9,402 nucleotides of DNA from Flavobacteriales bacterium UBA3442 (GCA_002378565.1 DFSH01000083.1:1-9402); one strand, 5' to 3'; shown: positions 1 through 6,385, counted from the first letter of the stretch. Numbers and translations are program-made. Notes: generated by a model from the letters alone, not told the origin.

Positions 1-59
1 ACAATTTCTTGACCAGTAGCACCGGTAGCTCCCAAAACCATTGCGTGGAGATTTTTCAT
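1..59 (-). CDS. N-terminus of an NAD(P)-binding Rossmann-fold protein (partial)
   Basis: Only the first 19 codons are inside the window; the gene continues leftward past position 1. The visible N-terminus reads MKNLHAMVLGATGATGQEI. After a short hydrophobic beta strand, the glycine-rich GATGATG segment is the dinucleotide-binding loop typical of atypical short-chain dehydrogenases and NAD(P)H-binding epimerase-like proteins (NmrA / YwnB / oxidoreductase HTATIP2-like). The ATG at 59 is the natural start because the Rossmann strand begins about five residues later, as is usual in the family. A promoter candidate lies at 98-129, giving a leader of about 32 nt without an obvious Shine-Dalgarno. 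Substrate and pathway cannot be inferred from 19 residues. Confidence 0.7.
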   Translation of the reverse strand, partial: MKNLHAMVLGATGATGQEI

Positions 60-97
60 AGCGTTCTTTTTTTAGCTTGACTTTTAAATTAGGAAAT

Positions 98-129
98 CAA
101 AGGAATATAAACCCTTTCTCATACACAAA
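98..129 (-). promoter_or_regulatory. Probable Bacteroidota-type promoter for the Rossmann-fold gene
   Basis: On the minus strand, TTTG (126-129) is followed by a 20-nt spacer and TTCCTTTG (98-105). This is one mismatch from the Bacteroidota -7 consensus TAnnTTTG. The predicted transcription start is near 91, about 32 nt before the ATG at 59. The TTTG -33 element lies inside the U-tract of the tRNA terminator, so terminator and promoter are fused. Motif reading only. Confidence 0.45.
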
Positions 130-150
130 AACCCCATCCGAAGACAGGGT
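125..150 (-). terminator. Intrinsic terminator downstream of the tRNA gene
   Basis: Read leftward, an 8-bp stem (ACCCTGTC pairing with GATGGGGT, with two G-U wobbles) closes on a TTCG tetraloop in the especially stable C(UUCG)G context and is followed by TTTTTG. The two wobble positions become A-C mismatches on the other strand, so the hairpin is good only in the leftward direction. It lies about 45 nt beyond the mature 3' end of the tRNA and probably ends the precursor. Confidence 0.75.
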
Positions 151-194
151 AAGTGCGTGTATGGATTCGCCTCACGGGTTCCTCATACAGTGGG

Positions 195-267
<73 letters not shown>

Positions 268-279
268 CGATATATGCAG

Positions 280-309
280 CAAAAATATGTCATTATCCCA
301 ACCATTCAA
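280..309 (-). promoter_or_regulatory. Promoter of the tRNA gene
   Basis: Reading leftward, TTG (307-309) is followed by exactly 19 nt and then TATTTTTG (280-287), a perfect match to TAnnTTTG. Transcription should start near 273, about 6 nt before the mature tRNA 5' end. The -33 element lies inside the last codons of the preceding small gene, so the tRNA has its own promoter. Confidence 0.7.
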
Positions 310-457
310 CGCCTCCATAGATCAAGAACAGCCAAAAAAGGCCTTTAATCAAAAAGAAGGCGAAGAGAACGGCAACTGAGACTCTGCCATAACGATCCAT
401 CATGCCTTTGAGGCCATGGGATTTGAAATAGCTATAATAATTGCGTAGGGTTTGCAT
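293..457 (-). CDS. Small single-span membrane protein, function unknown (54 aa)
   Basis: The predicted product has a basic, aromatic N-terminal half (MQTLRNYYSYFKSHGLKGMM, then DRYGR) and one strongly hydrophobic segment at about residues 28-48. That suggests an N-in single-pass inner-membrane protein. Short proteins of this layout (aromatic/basic head, a GLKG-like turn, one helix with an internal Lys) are familiar from Bacteroidota genomes without assigned function; this resemblance is from memory. The frame stays open to a TTG at 517 and also has an ATG at 487 (64 aa). I chose the ATG at 457 because TACTTTTG, a perfect -7 box, ends 6 nt before it and overlaps the codons just upstream. The tRNA promoter overlaps its 3' end. 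No function is proposed. Confidence 0.6.
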   Translation of the reverse strand: MQTLRNYYSYFKSHGLKGMMDRYGRVSVAVLFAFFLIKGLFWLFLIYGGVEWLG

Positions 458-463
458 GTCAGG

Positions 464-471
464 CAAAAGTA
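464..471 (-). promoter_or_regulatory. Candidate -7 element, leaderless start of the 54-aa protein
   Basis: Leftward TACTTTTG matches TAnnTTTG exactly. If its last G is -7, the +1 base is the A of the ATG at 457, so the mRNA would be leaderless. No TTTG was found about 19 nt upstream, which weakens the call. Confidence 0.4.
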
Positions 472-595
472 AGTGCAAGGGGCGCATAGGGATGCCCTGA
501 AACGACGGAGTTGACAATTTGAATCATTGCAAGCAGGTAAATCATTTTTTCTGTATTCAATTGATAATGTTGACATTTGCAGCGCCATTCATGGC

Positions 596-1474
596 ATGAA
601 CCTTTCAGAAAATACCCCCATGCGATTTGATGACCTCCATGAAGGTGTGTCCATGATGAGACACCTGGCCACCAAAACAGAACGAACATGCGATGTTGAA
701 TTGCAAGCCTCTGAGTCCTACCTCTTCTTCTGCTTGGATGGCCCTGCAGAATTTCAGTTCGGACCCATGTACATGCGTCCTTTACCTGCCAACGAGAGCT
801 TTTTCATCCATAATCCGAGTAAGACGCTCAAGGCTGTCATCAACATGTCGCCTGGTGACCGCATGATTGGGATCCAGCTATCCATCATTCACATGCACCA
901 ATTGTTCCTGCCGGATGATGGCCGAATGGAAGCCCTTGCTTTTTTGAGCAACCCAGACAACCAAAGGCCTATCTACGACCAGAAGGCTACTGAGCCACCC
1001 TTGCTGACCTTGTTGGAGTCTCTCTTTGACTGTGTGTTAGACAACAATGCCAATAGGGTGATGAACTATGGTAAATTGATTGAGTTGCTTGGCAAATACT
1101 TCTACACCCCAGACCCTGACTTGGTTGCCTGCCCCTTTTTGAAAGACGAAGAGACCATCAGAAAAATCCACATGGCAAAATCCTTGATCTTGGATCAATG
1201 GCAAAATCCACCCACTATTGCCAAATTGGCTGAATTGGTCGGGCTCAATGAATACCGGCTCAAAGCAGGGTTCAAAGAAGTATACAACAGTACTGTGTAT
1301 GGCTACGTGATGGACACCAAGATGAATCGAGGGCGCAAACTTTTGGGTGCCGGCAAGCTCCGTGTGAACGATGTCGCGTTTGAGGTTGGCTACACCAACC
1401 CCAGCCATTTCATTGCAGCCTTCAAACGTCAGTTTGGCATCACGCCAAAAAAATACATGCTTACCAAGCGCTAA
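596..1474 (+). CDS. AraC-family transcriptional regulator
   Basis: This 292-residue protein is a DNA-binding regulator with an N-terminal sensor-like region and a C-terminal AraC/XylS domain. The first helix-turn-helix covers about residues 206-227 (IAKLAELVGLNEYRLKAGF). The second covers about 255-285 and carries the family signature, with DVAFEVGYTNPSHFIAAFKR followed by QFGITPKKY. The N-terminal 180 residues show no recognisable ligand motif, so the effector is unknown. The frame extends to a TTG at 527, but the ATG at 596 is preferred because upstream residues look noncoding; an in-frame ATG at 620 (MRFDDLHEG) is an alternative. The ATG at 596 overlaps the stop of a two-codon frame, ATG GCA TGA, at 591-599. 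A weak promoter-like GACATTTG lies at 572-579. Its stop codon directly abuts the stop of the convergent epimerase gene. Targets are unknown. Confidence 0.9.
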   Translation: MNLSENTPMRFDDLHEGVSMMRHLATKTERTCDVELQASESYLFFCLDGPAEFQFGPMYMRPLPANESFFIHNPSKTLKAVINMSPGDRMIGIQLSIIHMHQLFLPDDGRMEALAFLSNPDNQRPIYDQKATEPPLLTLLESLFDCVLDNNANRVMNYGKLIELLGKYFYTPDPDLVACPFLKDEETIRKIHMAKSLILDQWQNPPTIAKLAELVGLNEYRLKAGFKEVYNSTVYGYVMDTKMNRGRKLLGAGKLRVNDVAFEVGYTNPSHFIAAFKRQFGITPKKYMLTKR

Positions 1475-1900
1475 TCAGGACTGCTTCTGGCACAACTCAA
1501 CCAATACACCGCCGGTGGACTTGGGGTGGATGAAGGCCACCAACATGTTGTCGGCACCAAGCTTTGGTTTTTCGCTGAGAACCTGAAATCCAGCCTCACG
1601 CAACCGGGCCATTTCAGCTGCAATGTCATTCACAACAAAGGCCATGTGATGCAGCCCTTCGCCGCGTTTGTCTATGTGCTTTGCAATGGCTGAATGGGGC
1701 TCTGTTGCTTGAATCAGCTCAATCTTGTTAGGACCTGCTTGAAAAAAGCTGGTGATGACATGCTCAGAAGCTACCGCCTCACGCTTGTAGGGCTTACAGC
1801 CCAAAAGCTTCGTGTAAACCTGCTCTGCTGCCTTGAGATCCTTCACGGCGATGCCAATGTGCTCAATCTTTCCCAGCCCTAAGTCCTTCATGTCACTCAT
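1475..1900 (-). CDS. mce: Methylmalonyl-CoA epimerase
   Basis: This 141-residue enzyme of the vicinal-oxygen-chelate (glyoxalase) superfamily interconverts (2R)- and (2S)-methylmalonyl-CoA. It links propionyl-CoA carboxylase products to methylmalonyl-CoA mutase. The length and the two betaalphabetabetabeta repeats fit the family. Repeat one opens with KIEHIGIAVKDL (11-22) and repeat two with GLHHMAFVVNDI (82-93). Likely divalent-metal ligands by position are His14, Glu61 in NKIELI, His84 and Glu135 in GVLVELC; Glu46 may be an acid/base residue. These assignments come from family knowledge, not alignment. The start codon overlaps the stop of the upstream ABC exporter (ATGA, 1897-1900), so the two are probably cotranscribed and translationally coupled. 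No terminator follows: the stop abuts the araC-family stop at 1474/1475. Mutase genes are not in the window. Confidence 0.92.
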   Translation of the reverse strand: MSDMKDLGLGKIEHIGIAVKDLKAAEQVYTKLLGCKPYKREAVASEHVITSFFQAGPNKIELIQATEPHSAIAKHIDKRGEGLHHMAFVVNDIAAEMARLREAGFQVLSEKPKLGADNMLVAFIHPKSTGGVLVELCQKQS

Positions 1901-3747
1901 GAAGCAAAGGTCTGTGTTTTAACCAACATGGCATAATGGCCATTGCGTTGCATCAAGGTCTCGTGGTTTCCTGATTCCGTGATTTGGCCCTTGTCAATCA
2001 ACAAAATGCGATCTGCCTTGTGGATGGTTGAAAGCCGATGTGCTATCACCACGCTGGTTTTATTTTCAGTTGCCTGATCCATGGCCACTTGCACCAATGC
2101 TTCATTTTCTGCATCCAAGGCGCTGGTGGCCTCGTCCAAAAGGAAGACTGGCGCATCTCGGTAGATGGCACGTGCAAGGGCTATGCGCTGACGCTGACCG
2201 CCGGATAACTTATTGCCGCCTTCACCGAGCAAACTGTCCCACCCATCTGGCATGGCTTCAATGAAACCCAAAGCCTGTGCCTTGGTGGCTGATTCAATGG
2301 CCCGCTGCTTGTCGGGGTTGTCATCCCCCAGGGTGATGTTTTCAAGGGCGCTTTCATTGAACATGACCGCATCTTGACTGACCAAGGAATAGGTTGACCG
2401 GATTGCGGCAAGGCGCAAGCTTGGCTTGTCCGATGGGCGACATGGATGACCATCCATAGTCACCTGGCCACTGTCCGGGTCCATGCTGCGGACCAACAGC
2501 TTCATCATGGTGGATTTACCACCACCAGACGGGCCAACCAAGGCCACGATCTCGCCTCGGCGTATCTCTGCAGATAGTTGATCAATAGCCGGGCGATCAG
2601 CGCCCGGATAGGTGAAGGTTACATTGTCCCAGGCAATGACTTCAGGCCCGTTTTTTGGTGACTGCCAATCCAATGCATTGGCTGGCTCTTGAATGGTTTC
2701 TTTCAAATCCAAAATCTCAAACAAGCGGTCTGCGGCGGCACTGCCTTTTTGCACATTGTAAATCGCCATGGTCACAGCCTTGAACGCAGGAATCAATTGG
2801 TAGAAGAACAAAACAAACCCCACCAAGGCAGCGCCTGTCATTCCTTGACCCGTCAAGACCACTGAACCACCATAGAGCAGAATCATCAAGAGGGTTCCCA
2901 CCCCAATGACCTCTGAGATGGGGCTTGCCAAATCCCGCTTGCGGTGAACGGCTTGCGTAGCATGCATGGCAGATTGATTGATCTGGCTGAATTGCTGCTG
3001 TGTCGCTGTCTCTGTCTGGTACGCCTGAATCAGGTTCAGTCCACTCAAGGTTGACTCCATGGAAGCCAGCACTCGACCCAGGGCAGATTGAGCCGTGGAT
3101 GATTTGCGTTTGAGCTTCTTGCCAACCACATGCAGCAGCCAGGCACTCAAGGGGGCAACCAGCAGAATGAACAGCGTCAGCTTCACACTCATGGCAAGCA
3201 GAATAGCCAACGAACCCAGGATGATCAATGGCTCTCTAACCAAGAGCTCCAAGCCTGTCAAAACGGCCCACTCAATCTCAGTTACATCGGTGGATGCGCG
3301 GGCCAGGATGTCGCCCTTGCGTTGATCGCTCATGGTCCCTGGCGATAGCTTTAGCACCTTGCGATGAATGGCAGAGCGCAGGTTGGCAGCGATCTGTGAT
3401 CTGAGCGTGGCCATCTGCCACATGGCACCATAGCGGAGCACAGCCTTGATGACGAAGATGCCCATGGCCGCCAAACAGATGCGCCACAAGATGCCCATTG
3501 GGCCATAAGCCTTGATGCCCAAAGTCACCCCATAAGCAAGCCAGGCATGCAGACTGTCCACATCCTGAATGACCTGAGGCCGGGCATTCAGCTGCTGGGA
3601 ACTGTCCAATATGATATCCATCACCGGAATGATCATCCCAATCCCAACCAAGGACATGATGGTGTAGCCAACATACAATAGGCCGGCAACCAAGGCAGAG
3701 GATTTTGCAGAGCCGGCGTGGCTCAATACACGAACAAAGGGAGACAT
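1897..3747 (-). CDS. MsbA-like ABC exporter, fused permease and ATPase
   Basis: This 616-residue half-transporter has an N-terminal type-I exporter membrane domain (hydrophobic segments near 20-42, 85-105, 170-205, 280-297 and 307-330) and a C-terminal nucleotide-binding domain. Visible motifs are Walker A GPSGGGKST (405-413), Q-loop Gln458 in LVSQD, signature LSGGQRQR (514-521), Walker B VFLLDE (534-539, catalytic Glu539), D-loop SALD and H-loop His570. It should dimerise in the inner membrane. The substrate could be lipid A/phospholipid (MsbA-like), a peptide or a drug; sequence alone cannot decide. An ATG at 3795 would add 16 residues (MHHPDASHPE...). I prefer the ATG at 3747 because MSPFVRVLSHAG aligns with typical family N-termini, a -7-like box lies just before it, and the longer version would translate a regulatory palindrome. 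It is followed by mce with a 4-nt overlap. Confidence 0.93.
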   Translation of the reverse strand: MSPFVRVLSHAGSAKSSALVAGLLYVGYTIMSLVGIGMIIPVMDIILDSSQQLNARPQVIQDVDSLHAWLAYGVTLGIKAYGPMGILWRICLAAMGIFVIKAVLRYGAMWQMATLRSQIAANLRSAIHRKVLKLSPGTMSDQRKGDILARASTDVTEIEWAVLTGLELLVREPLIILGSLAILLAMSVKLTLFILLVAPLSAWLLHVVGKKLKRKSSTAQSALGRVLASMESTLSGLNLIQAYQTETATQQQFSQINQSAMHATQAVHRKRDLASPISEVIGVGTLLMILLYGGSVVLTGQGMTGAALVGFVLFFYQLIPAFKAVTMAIYNVQKGSAAADRLFEILDLKETIQEPANALDWQSPKNGPEVIAWDNVTFTYPGADRPAIDQLSAEIRRGEIVALVGPSGGGKSTMMKLLVRSMDPDSGQVTMDGHPCRPSDKPSLRLAAIRSTYSLVSQDAVMFNESALENITLGDDNPDKQRAIESATKAQALGFIEAMPDGWDSLLGEGGNKLSGGQRQRIALARAIYRDAPVFLLDEATSALDAENEALVQVAMDQATENKTSVVIAHRLSTIHKADRILLIDKGQITESGNHETLMQRNGHYAMLVKTQTFAS

Positions 3748-3752
3748 GGGGA

Positions 3753-3783
3753 CGAAGGTACTGAGTTCAGGATGGGATGCATC
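3753..3783 (-). promoter_or_regulatory. Candidate leaderless promoter of the exporter-mce operon
   Basis: Leftward, TACCTTCG (3753-3760, one mismatch to TAnnTTTG) ends 5 nt before the ATG at 3747. GATG (3780-3783) is 19 nt upstream in the -33 place, a poor TTTG match. This is the mirror image of the rbfA promoter about position 3786. A start at or within 1-2 nt of the ATG is predicted. Confidence 0.4.
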
Positions 3784-3795
3784 AGGGTGATGCAT
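3777..3795. promoter_or_regulatory. 19-bp perfect palindrome between the divergent promoters, candidate operator
   Basis: ATGCATCA-GGG-TGATGCAT is an inverted repeat with 8-bp perfect arms and a 3-bp centre, with the axis at 3786. Both -33 positions of the flanking divergent promoters (3780-3783 and 3789-3792) fall within its arms, so a dimeric regulator bound here would control both promoters. The regulator is unknown. It overlaps the alternative ATG at 3795, which speaks against that start. Confidence 0.55.
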
Positions 3796-3819
3796 TTATA
3801 ACGCCAACATCTACCTTTG
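3789..3819 (+). promoter_or_regulatory. Candidate leaderless promoter of rbfA
   Basis: TACCTTTG (3812-3819) matches TAnnTTTG perfectly and is followed by only TCGC before the ATG at 3824, so the mRNA should have essentially no 5' leader. GATG (3789-3792), 19 nt upstream, occupies the -33 place but matches TTTG poorly; activation by a factor at the palindrome is conceivable. Confidence 0.5.
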
Positions 3820-3823
3820 TCGC

Positions 3824-4183
3824 ATGGAGACAACGAGGCAGAAAAAAATCGCATCCGTTTTGCAACAAGATTTGGCAGAGATCTTTCAGCTCGTTGCAAA
3901 GTCAACTTTCACAGGCACCCTGATCACCGTCAGCAAAGTGCGCGTCACACCCGACCTGGGGCTTTGCAAAGTCTACTTGTCTGTTTTTCCAACCAAATAC
4001 AGCGATGAAGTCATGGTGCATGTTGAGGCCAATGCACCTGCGCTTCGCCATGAGTTAGGTCAACGGGTTCGTCACCAACTCCGCGTGGTTCCCAACTTGA
4101 AATACTACTTGGACGACAGCATGGACTACCAAGAAAATATCGAACGCCTACTCAAAGGCGGTGGAGAAAACCCCATTCGGTGA
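3824..4183 (+). CDS. rbfA: Ribosome-binding factor A (30S maturation)
   Basis: This 119-residue protein of normal RbfA length has a KH-like fold. RbfA binds the immature 30S subunit, assists 16S rRNA 5'-end processing and is important in the cold. Visible hallmarks are the N-terminal helix with METTRQKKIASVLQQDLAEI (1-20), the strand KVRVTPDLGLCKVYLSVFP (38-56), and the C-terminal signature RVVPNLKYYLDDS (87-99) followed by IERLL (106-110). The start lies 4 nt after a -7 box, so translation is probably leaderless. Its TGA overlaps the GTG of the downstream permease (GTGA, 4180-4183), indicating one operon and likely translational coupling. rbfA next to a LolC/E-like permease is a pairing I recall from Bacteroidota genomes. 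Confidence 0.95.
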   Translation: METTRQKKIASVLQQDLAEIFQLVAKSTFTGTLITVSKVRVTPDLGLCKVYLSVFPTKYSDEVMVHVEANAPALRHELGQRVRHQLRVVPNLKYYLDDSMDYQENIERLLKGGGENPIR

Positions 4184-5349
4184 AGGGACTGCCTGCAAAA
4201 CTTGGATGGCGAATGGTCATCAGCCGCCGCCTGAGCGGAACAGTAACTCGTTCAGCTGCTGCGGGCATCATGGTTGGAACCGCTGCTATGATGGTGGTCC
4301 TTTCTGCCTTCAATGGTTTAGAAAACCTGATCCGACAGAATTACAACATCGTCCATCCACATGTCAGCATCCTGCCACTTGATGGGACAGGCCTGGCCTG
4401 GGACGAGGCTTTGGATGCACTGTTGGCGCACCCCGACATTGCGGATTTTGAACCGGTACTGGAACAGCAGGCCTTGTTGAAGCATGGCGAGCAAGAAGCC
4501 CTGGTCACGCTGGTGGCCGTTCAACGGTCCTTTGTTACCCCCCATGCAGGCACTGATCGCTGGACCGACAGCTTACTGACAGCCAATCCCGACCACTGGG
4601 GCAGTCGATCCGCCTTGGTAGGCAGAGGCGTCGCCATGAAAATGGGGATCAACAGCCATGGTCTAGGGTCCATTGTGCAAGCCATGTGGCCTGAGAGCAA
4701 TCAAGACATGAGCCGTCAAGCCCTCCAGGTCGACGGCATATTTTTCGCCCACCCACAAGTTGATGAGCACGTGGTACTCATTCCCTTAGCTAGCCTTCAA
4801 CAGTGGACTGGTCATGAATTGAGCCAGGTGAAAGTTTGGCTGAAGTCAGGTGCTGACATGGAAGCCTTTCGCCTGGCAGCTAGAGACTACCTCTGCAAAG
4901 AACCCAAAGACTGGGAGCGGACCTTGTTCAATGTGTTGAAATCTGAACGGTTGGTGACCATAACCATCCTTGCCTTCATCGTGCTGCTTGCTTCCTTGGG
5001 GCTGTACGCGGCCACCTCCCTAATGGCCCTGGAGCGAAAGCGTGAAACGGCCACCCTGGTTGCCATGGGAATGCCCTTGACACAGGTCAAGACTGCCTAC
5101 ACCTGGGGTGGGCTGTGGATGAGCATCCTAGGGGGGGGCTTCGGACTCCTCATGGGCCGTGCCATCATCGCTGGGCAATCAACTTTTGGTTGGCTGAGCT
5201 TAGGCCAAGGTTACATCGTGGATGCCTACCCTGTTGCCTGGTCATGGACATTCGCTTGGCTCACCTGGGGCTTTGTGGTCATGGTTGGAACCCTGCTTGC
5301 CTGGATGGCAGCGCAGCGCATACGGCCTCAAACTGAATTGCTCCGCTAA
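4180..5349 (+). CDS. FtsX/LolC-LolE-like ABC transporter permease
   Basis: This 389-residue inner-membrane protein has the MacB/FtsX permease layout. TM1 is at about 24-44, followed by the conserved VVLSAFNGLENLI segment. A periplasmic domain of about 210 residues follows, then TM2 (259-282), the cytoplasmic stretch LMALERKRETATLVAMGM (281-298), TM3 (311-331) and TM4 (356-378). In LolCDE such permeases extract lipoproteins for outer-membrane sorting, driven by a separate ATPase (LolD); no ATPase is encoded here. LolC/E function is a family inference, since MacB- or FtsX-like roles share the fold. The start is GTG at 4180, overlapping the rbfA stop. A later in-frame ATG at 4213 would cut into the conserved N-terminal helix. 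A run of eight G (5131-5138) lies in the coding region for TM3. Its stop overlaps the stop of convergent dusB. Confidence 0.88.
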   Translation: MKGLPAKLGWRMVISRRLSGTVTRSAAAGIMVGTAAMMVVLSAFNGLENLIRQNYNIVHPHVSILPLDGTGLAWDEALDALLAHPDIADFEPVLEQQALLKHGEQEALVTLVAVQRSFVTPHAGTDRWTDSLLTANPDHWGSRSALVGRGVAMKMGINSHGLGSIVQAMWPESNQDMSRQALQVDGIFFAHPQVDEHVVLIPLASLQQWTGHELSQVKVWLKSGADMEAFRLAARDYLCKEPKDWERTLFNVLKSERLVTITILAFIVLLASLGLYAATSLMALERKRETATLVAMGMPLTQVKTAYTWGGLWMSILGGGFGLLMGRAIIAGQSTFGWLSLGQGYIVDAYPVAWSWTFAWLTWGFVVMVGTLLAWMAAQRIRPQTELLR

Positions 5350-6362
5350 GGCATCAATGCCTTTGCTTTCTCAGCCTCAAAAATCGCTGCATAATCTGTC
5401 ACGATAGCATCCAAGGTGTCAAAGACCTCCTGGCTATCATTGGACGTCACCAATGCCATCCTGAATGGCTTGAAATGCGGGAAGTTTCGGAAGTAGTTGC
5501 CGTAGTGGCGTCGCATCTCAATGCGACCTAGGTCATCCCCCTTCCAAGCGATAGACATTGTCAAATGCTGCCTTGCTGCATCCACCCTGGCTTGCAAAGA
5601 TGGCGGAGCTAAATACTCACCCGTTGCCATGAAATGCTTGATCTCATTGAATATCCATGGGTAGCCAATGGCTGCACGGCCAATCATGATGCCGTCAACG
5701 CCATAGCGATTCTTCATAGCCACAACTTTTTCTGGGCTGTTCACATCACCATTGCCAAATATGGGGATATGCATGTGCGGGTTGTTCTTTACCTCGCCAA
5801 TCAGGCCCCAATCTGCCTCGCCCTTGTACATCTGAGCACGCGTGCGCCCATGAATTGAGAGGGCTTGAATGCCAACATCTTGCAGTCGTTCAGCCACATC
5901 CACAATGTACTTGGTGTTGGCATCCCAACCCAGGCGGGTTTTCACCGTCACGGGCAGGTCCACTGCCTTAACAATGGCTTCTGTCAGACGAACCATCTTA
6001 GGGATATCCTTTAAGATACCTGCCCCGGACCCTTTGCCCGCCACCTTCTTTACGGGGCAACCAAAATTGATGTCAATGATGTCAGGGCCTGCCTTTTCAC
6101 AAATGGCTGCGGCCTCTTGCATCTCTTCCAGGTCATTGCCAAATATCTGAATGCCAATAGGGCGTTCGTATTCAAAGATGTCCAACTTGGCCACAGACTT
6201 GGCCGCATCGCGAATCAATCCAGAAGATGAAATAAACTCCGTGTACATCACATCTGCACCATGCGTCTTGCACAATTTGCGAAAGGGGGGATCACTCACA
6301 TCCTCCATGGGAGCGAGCAACAAAGGGAAATCTCCCACCGGTATATCGGCAATTTTGACCAT
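5346..6362 (-). CDS. dusB: tRNA-dihydrouridine synthase, DusB/NifR3 type
   Basis: This 338-residue FMN enzyme reduces uridines in tRNA D loops to dihydrouridine using NADPH. It is a TIM barrel with a C-terminal helical domain and is full length for DusB. Visible motifs are LLLAPMEDVSDPPFR (14-28, FMN binding), INFGCPVKKV with catalytic Cys102, KTRLG (141-145), IHGRTRAQMYKG (170-181), FGNGDV (202-207) and IGRAAIGYPW (227-236). The last four contact FMN and its phosphate in the family. The ATG at 6362 has an AGGA 7 nt upstream, a rare clear Shine-Dalgarno here. A promoter at 6387-6416 gives a leader of about 18 nt. It diverges from the CPBP gene and converges on the permease, with overlapping stop codons. 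Confidence 0.95.
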   Translation of the reverse strand: MVKIADIPVGDFPLLLAPMEDVSDPPFRKLCKTHGADVMYTEFISSSGLIRDAAKSVAKLDIFEYERPIGIQIFGNDLEEMQEAAAICEKAGPDIIDINFGCPVKKVAGKGSGAGILKDIPKMVRLTEAIVKAVDLPVTVKTRLGWDANTKYIVDVAERLQDVGIQALSIHGRTRAQMYKGEADWGLIGEVKNNPHMHIPIFGNGDVNSPEKVVAMKNRYGVDGIMIGRAAIGYPWIFNEIKHFMATGEYLAPPSLQARVDAARQHLTMSIAWKGDDLGRIEMRRHYGNYFRNFPHFKPFRMALVTSNDSQEVFDTLDAIVTDYAAIFEAEKAKALMP

Positions 6363-6385
6363 CTAAAATTCCTGTGCGACTTTTG
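6354..6385 (+). promoter_or_regulatory. Candidate promoter of the CPBP-family gene
   Basis: TTTG (6354-6357), a 20-nt spacer and GACTTTTG (6378-6385, one mismatch to TAnnTTTG) predict a start near 6392, 7 nt before the ATG at 6399. Its -33 lies in the first codons of dusB. It overlaps the dusB promoter on the other strand. Confidence 0.45.

Noticed and set aside
159..188. Imperfect hairpin GTATG...CATAC in the tRNA trailer
   Set aside because: Only five or six pairs with a bulge and a large loop; no sign of a riboswitch or a second tRNA.
458..517. Longer starts (TTG 517, ATG 487) of the small membrane protein
   Set aside because: TTG is an unlikely start, and the extension has no feature. 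A -7 box overlaps these codons. ATG 487 is not fully excluded.
1037..1408. 123-codon open frame on the minus strand within the araC-family gene
   Set aside because: It lies fully antisense to a well-supported AraC domain and its translation has no recognisable domain.
3748..3795. 16-residue N-terminal extension of the ABC exporter from the ATG at 3795
   Set aside because: Its first codons are the palindrome at 3777-3795, it leaves almost no room for two promoters, and MSPFVRVL at 3747 matches the usual family N-terminus.
4161..4382. 73-codon plus-strand frame starting inside rbfA
   Set aside because: Out-of-frame shadow across the rbfA/permease junction; the GTG-started permease frame is clearly the coding one.
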